Assembly: GCA_030425715.1 (NCBI GenBank)
Contig: JAUIAA010000102.1
Location: 1-7,509, forward strand
From: Bacteroidia bacterium
GTDB taxonomy: Bacteria > Bacteroidota > Bacteroidia > Flavobacteriales > Flavobacteriaceae
Length of the DNA: 7,509 nucleotides
Reading direction: 5' to 3'
In this document: in pieces, positions 7,058 to 7,509 of the stretch
Layout of the letters: the number at the start of each line of letters is the position of its first letter
Numbering within the stretch: position 1 is the first letter of the stretch
Program-made: the position numbers and the translations under genes
The notes under the pieces: model-generated
Told to the model about the DNA's origin: nothing
Databases searched by the model: none
The model's input: the letters and a program-made list of their open reading frames with translations, nothing else

Positions 7058-7509
7058 CTGTAAAATGCTTTTTAGATTTTGGTTTTGCAAACTTTGCTGC
7101 ATTGTATTTTTTAGATTGCCCTTTTGCAATAGAAAGCGATTGCCAATCTTTACCTTGTATCATTCTACCTATAAAAACAATCTGACCAATATGGTAAGCA
7201 TAATGTGCTAGCTGTCTGTTCAGCGCTTCATTAACGGTATGTCCCATATTTCTAATATAGACTAGCTTTTCTAAATCAGAATCGTTTAGGTTTTTTAAAG
7301 TGCCCTCTAAACAACTCCAACCTGTATTCCATTTATCTAGAAGTTCTTTTTTAGTTTTTAATACGTTCTCAAATTCTTTGTCTCTATTTCTCCATTCCTT
7401 TTCTCCGTCCGAAGTCAAAAAATTGGTAAATCTGGAAAGCATATTTCCAGCTATATGGTTGACAATTATGGCTATCGAATTACTTTCTTCGTTATAGAAC
7501 CAAAACAAT
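7047..7509 (-). CDS. DinB-like / DUF1572 family protein, N-terminus cut by window edge
   Basis: The last 153 residues of a protein of the DinB/YfiT four-helix-bundle superfamily, DUF1572 branch. The frame is still open at the right edge; the first visible codon at 7508 is TTG and is more likely an internal leucine than a start. Family features are NHIAGNMLSRFTNFLTSDGE near the start, with a histidine (H18 of the visible part), and RQLAHYAYHIGQIVFIGRM with H102 and H106. These three histidines match the metal-binding triad of DinB proteins. The C-terminus is lysine-rich and polar. Relatives include thiol-dependent metalloenzymes and stress-related proteins, but this branch has no settled function, so none is assigned. 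Its stop lies 11 bases inside modA, so the two are probably cotranscribed and the molybdate operon promoter may lie upstream of this gene, outside the window. Confidence 0.85.
   Translation of the reverse strand, partial: LFWFYNEESNSIAIIVNHIAGNMLSRFTNFLTSDGEKEWRNRDKEFENVLKTKKELLDKWNTGWSCLEGTLKNLNDSDLEKLVYIRNMGHTVNEALNRQLAHYAYHIGQIVFIGRMIQGKDWQSLSIAKGQSKKYNAAKFAKPKSKKHFTDDL

Noticed and set aside
7300..7497. Plus-strand open frame of 65 codons
   Set aside because: Antisense to the DinB-like gene, which has clear family motifs.
7506..7508. TTG as the start codon of the DinB-like gene
   Set aside because: The frame remains open to the window edge and the sequence just after it (FWFYNEESNS) already looks like the interior of the family, so this is an internal leucine in a truncated gene.
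5900..7509. Molybdenum-cofactor riboswitch or ModE operator ahead of modA
   Set aside because: modA begins inside the upstream coding sequence, leaving no leader in the window for such an element; it could only lie beyond the right edge.
1..7509. CRISPR arrays, tRNA/rRNA genes, insertion sequences, phage or defence genes
   Set aside because: No regularly spaced repeats, structured RNA genes, transposase motifs or terminal inverted repeats were seen; coding content is continuous and ordinary.

Overview
The window reads as a piece of chromosome from a Bacteroidetes bacterium, most likely a member of the Flavobacteriia. The DNA is strongly AT-rich. Starts are preceded by short A/T stretches rather than Shine-Dalgarno sequences. 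Secreted proteins end their signal peptides in the '-AQ/-GQ' style common in this phylum. The set of families (carboxypeptidase-regulatory-like secreted protein, DUF1572-type DinB protein, ModA lipoprotein) also fits. This assignment is inferred from these traits, not from a database match. All eight genes lie on the minus strand, so the order of transcription runs from high to low coordinates. No gene-free stretch exceeds 90 bases.

Right part (7509 down to 4355): a molybdate-uptake cluster. A DinB-like/DUF1572 gene, cut by the window edge, runs with an 11-base overlap into modA (substrate-binding lipoprotein). modA is followed after 8 bases by a small protein made of two Mop/TOBE domains. 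That gene overlaps modB (permease) by 4 bases, and modB overlaps modC (ATPase) by 4 bases in an ATGA arrangement. The tight packing implies one translationally coupled operon. ModA captures the oxyanion outside the inner membrane, ModB is the channel, ModC powers it, and the di-Mop protein probably binds molybdate in the cytoplasm as a store or sensor. No ModE repressor gene and no molybdenum-cofactor riboswitch is visible; the operon promoter probably lies beyond the right edge.

Middle part (4290 to 3010): after a 64-base gap without a convincing terminator comes a secreted 426-residue protein with an N-terminal carboxypeptidase-regulatory-like beta-sandwich and an uncharacterised C-terminal body. 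Its stop codon sits inside an 11-bp perfect inverted repeat, the best terminator candidate in the window. The following 90-base gap also holds a short tandem A/T repeat and is the likely promoter region for the next gene.

Left part (2919 to 1): a small secreted protein of unknown function with a conserved-looking DGDxVxVxVNG beta-sandwich domain. Thirty-nine bases later starts a class A penicillin-binding protein (bifunctional transglycosylase/transpeptidase), complete through all its catalytic motifs but open at the window's left edge. The two may be cotranscribed.

Overall this is mostly ordinary flavobacterial housekeeping and envelope content. The points most worth a second look are the separation of Mop domains from ModC into their own operon member and the unknown secreted protein placed directly ahead of the peptidoglycan synthase.
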